DNA from: Sphingobium indicum B90A
GTDB taxonomy: Bacteria; Pseudomonadota; Alphaproteobacteria; Sphingomonadales; Sphingomonadaceae
Direction: 5' to 3'
Length of the DNA stretch: 64,000 nucleotides
Assembly: GCF_000264945.2 (NCBI RefSeq)
Contig: NZ_CP013070.1
Coordinates: forward strand, 1,984,001-2,048,000
The translations under genes and the position numbers were made by a program. The notes beneath the pieces are model-generated. The model saw nothing but the letters and a program-made list of their open reading frames with translations, ran no database searches and had not been told where the DNA came from. Positions 61,555-64,000 of the stretch are shown here, piece after piece. Within the stretch, counting starts at the first letter, position 1, and each line of letters starts with the position of its first letter.

Positions 61555-63014
61555 GGCTGAGGCCCTCGGGCCGCCAGTCACGGGTCATGCGGCCGCCCAG
61601 TTGCCGTTCGACGCTGAGCTGCATCAGGCGGCTGCCGAAACCCTCGCCGGTCGGGGGGACGGTCGACGGACCGCCCTCCTCCCGCCAGTCGATGCGGATC
61701 TGGCCGTCCTCGTCCTTCACCTCCATCTTCACCCGCCCGTCGGGCAGGGAGAGCGCGCCATATTTGGCGGCGTTGGTCGCCAGTTCATGGAACAGCAGCG
61801 CCAGCGGCGTGGCCGAGCGGTCGTCGATTTCGGGATTGTCGCCGGAAAAATGGATGCGCGGACCCAGCGCGTCGCGATAGGGCGCGAAAATCTGTTCCAA
61901 TATGCCCCAGAGCCGCCCCTCGCCCTTGTCCGGCTGCGAATTGGGGCCGTGGGGCCGCACGAAATCATGGGCGCGCCCCAGCGCCATGATGCGGTCGCGC
62001 AGGTCGTCGGCGACGGCGCGGATTTCCGGATGCTGGCGCGCCGACAGGCCGATCAGCCCGGAAATCACCGAAAATATGTTCTTGATCCGGTGGGAGAGTT
62101 CATGGGCGATGACCTCCCGCTCCTCCACCATGGCGATCTGGTCGTTAATGTCGGTGCAGGTGCCGATCCAGCGCACGATCGCCCCATGTTCGTCCCGGAT
62201 CGGCAGGGCGCGGCCCAATGTCCAGCGATAATCGCCGCCATGATGGCGCAGCCGATATTCGATCTCATAGGGTTCGCCGGTTTCCAGCGAATGGCGCCAG
62301 CGCCCCCAGGCGCGTTCCTGATCGTCCGGATGGAACATGCCGTTCCATCCCTCGCCATCGGTCGATCCCGCGGGAACGCCGGTGAATTCATACCAGCGGG
62401 CATTGTAATAATCATGATAGCCGTCCGGCAGCGTCGACCAGACCATTTGCGGCATGGTGTCGGCCAGGGTCCGGAACATGCGGTCGCTTTCCGCCACCGC
62501 CTGCGCGTCCCTTTGCTGCCGGGCGATCACGTCGCGGTCGCGGCGGCGGCCCTCCAGTTCCACCATGACCTGGCGGGCGAGCAGGGAAAGCCCCTGGCGC
62601 TGAAGATCCGTCAGGTCGTCGCGCGGCTTGTCGTCGATGACGCAGAGCGCGCCCAGCGACGCCCCTTCGCCGTCGATCAGCGGCGCACCGGCGTAGAAAC
62701 GGATGAAGGGCGCCCCCGTGACGAGGGCGTTGTCGCGAAAATCGGGGTTCCGCGTCGCGTCGGACACCACGAAGATTTCCGGACCCTGCATGGCATGGGC
62801 GCAGAAGGATATGTCGCGGGGGGTTTCTTCCACATCCAGGCCGTTGCGGGCGAGGAAACGTTGGCGTTCATCCTCGACGACGCTGACCAGGGCGATGGGC
62901 GCTTCGCACAGCGCGGCGGCGAAGGCGGTGATCTGGTCGAGCGTGTCGAAGCCCCCGGTATCGAGATCGTAGCGCGCCAGCAGCGCCGCGCGGTCCGTCT
63001 CGAGCCCGCGTCCT

Positions 63015-63022
<8 letters not shown>
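61499..63022 (-). CDS. HWE-family histidine kinase with GAF and PAS domains
   Basis: The 507-residue soluble sensor kinase has a GAF domain (about residues 25-165; [30 protein letters not shown]), a PAS domain with PAC-like end (about 185-310; [40 protein letters not shown]) and the HWE core: phospho-acceptor region [31 protein letters not shown] and a late DWREEGGP. This family is common in alphaproteobacteria and feeds general stress and light responses. It overlaps the response regulator convergently by 56 bp and the upstream murA gene by 8 bp. Confidence 0.95.

Positions 63023-64000
<978 letters not shown>

Overview
The window is 64 kb of GC-rich chromosome from an alphaproteobacterium, most likely a Sphingomonadaceae member of the Sphingobium type. 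The assignment rests on protein character (LexA, RlmN, DnaA, MurJ, UbiB, gltX-gltA), on gene orders such as trpG-trpD-trpC-moaC-moeA / lexA / comEC / gltX-gltA and rpsT-dnaA beside mutM-ubiE-ubiB, on an alphaproteobacterial SOS box (GTTC-N7-GTTC) and on an EcfG-like stress promoter. No database search was possible, so this is inference from recognised families. I see no prophage, insertion sequence or CRISPR array. Genes are dense and almost entirely housekeeping.

Layout. 1-15 kb: a membrane PAS-GGDEF-EAL-PilZ protein (cut by the left edge), dnaN, rlmN, an outer-membrane beta-barrel, a b-type cytochrome with a molybdopterin oxidoreductase, a cyclopropane-fatty-acid synthase, small exported proteins, a trypsin-like protease, two CHAP proteins and recF. 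15-28.6 kb: citrate synthase with gltX, comEC, lexA with its promoter and SOS box, a short unlisted 52-codon gene with an EcfG-type promoter, the moeA-moaC-trpC-trpD-trpG run, an S66 peptidase, a cupin and dapE. 28.6-41 kb: a second GGDEF-EAL protein, a Smr protein, mltA, a Tim44-like protein, secB, murJ, trpS, a DUF4136 lipoprotein, a cyclophilin, dnaA, rpsT and mutM. 41-50 kb: ubiE, ubiB, a zinc-type dehydrogenase family protein, msrA with a 55-codon membrane peptide, an aspartate-type aminotransferase, pabC, pabB, DUF983 and a thioesterase. 50-64 kb: a cytochrome b561-YceI fusion, an AI-2E/PerM transporter, an ABC-F protein, a GH3 glucosidase, tRNA-Tyr, rlmB, a lipoprotein, a [2Fe-2S] ferredoxin, an AlkA-like glycosylase, a response regulator facing an HWE histidine kinase, and murA (cut by the right edge).

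How it works together. Replication and repair genes (dnaN, recF, dnaA, lexA, mutM, alkA-like) are scattered over about 57 kb rather than clustered. Cofactor synthesis (moeA, moaC) matches the presence of a molybdoenzyme with its cytochrome. One glutamine amidotransferase (trpG) is visible for both tryptophan and the p-aminobenzoate branch (pabB, pabC). Envelope functions (dapE, murJ, murA, mltA, S66 peptidase, CHAP proteins, secB) recur throughout.

Intergenic DNA is rich in palindromes. At least five families are repeated. The most interesting pair, at 46061-46230 and 55204-55348, has perfect 20-bp ends beginning with TA. The arm sequences differ between the copies, but every difference is compensated on the other arm, and a conserved inner core folds into a covarying hairpin. 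This looks like a structure under selection (structured RNA or DNA cruciform) or a MITE-like element, and it is the best candidate here for something not yet described.
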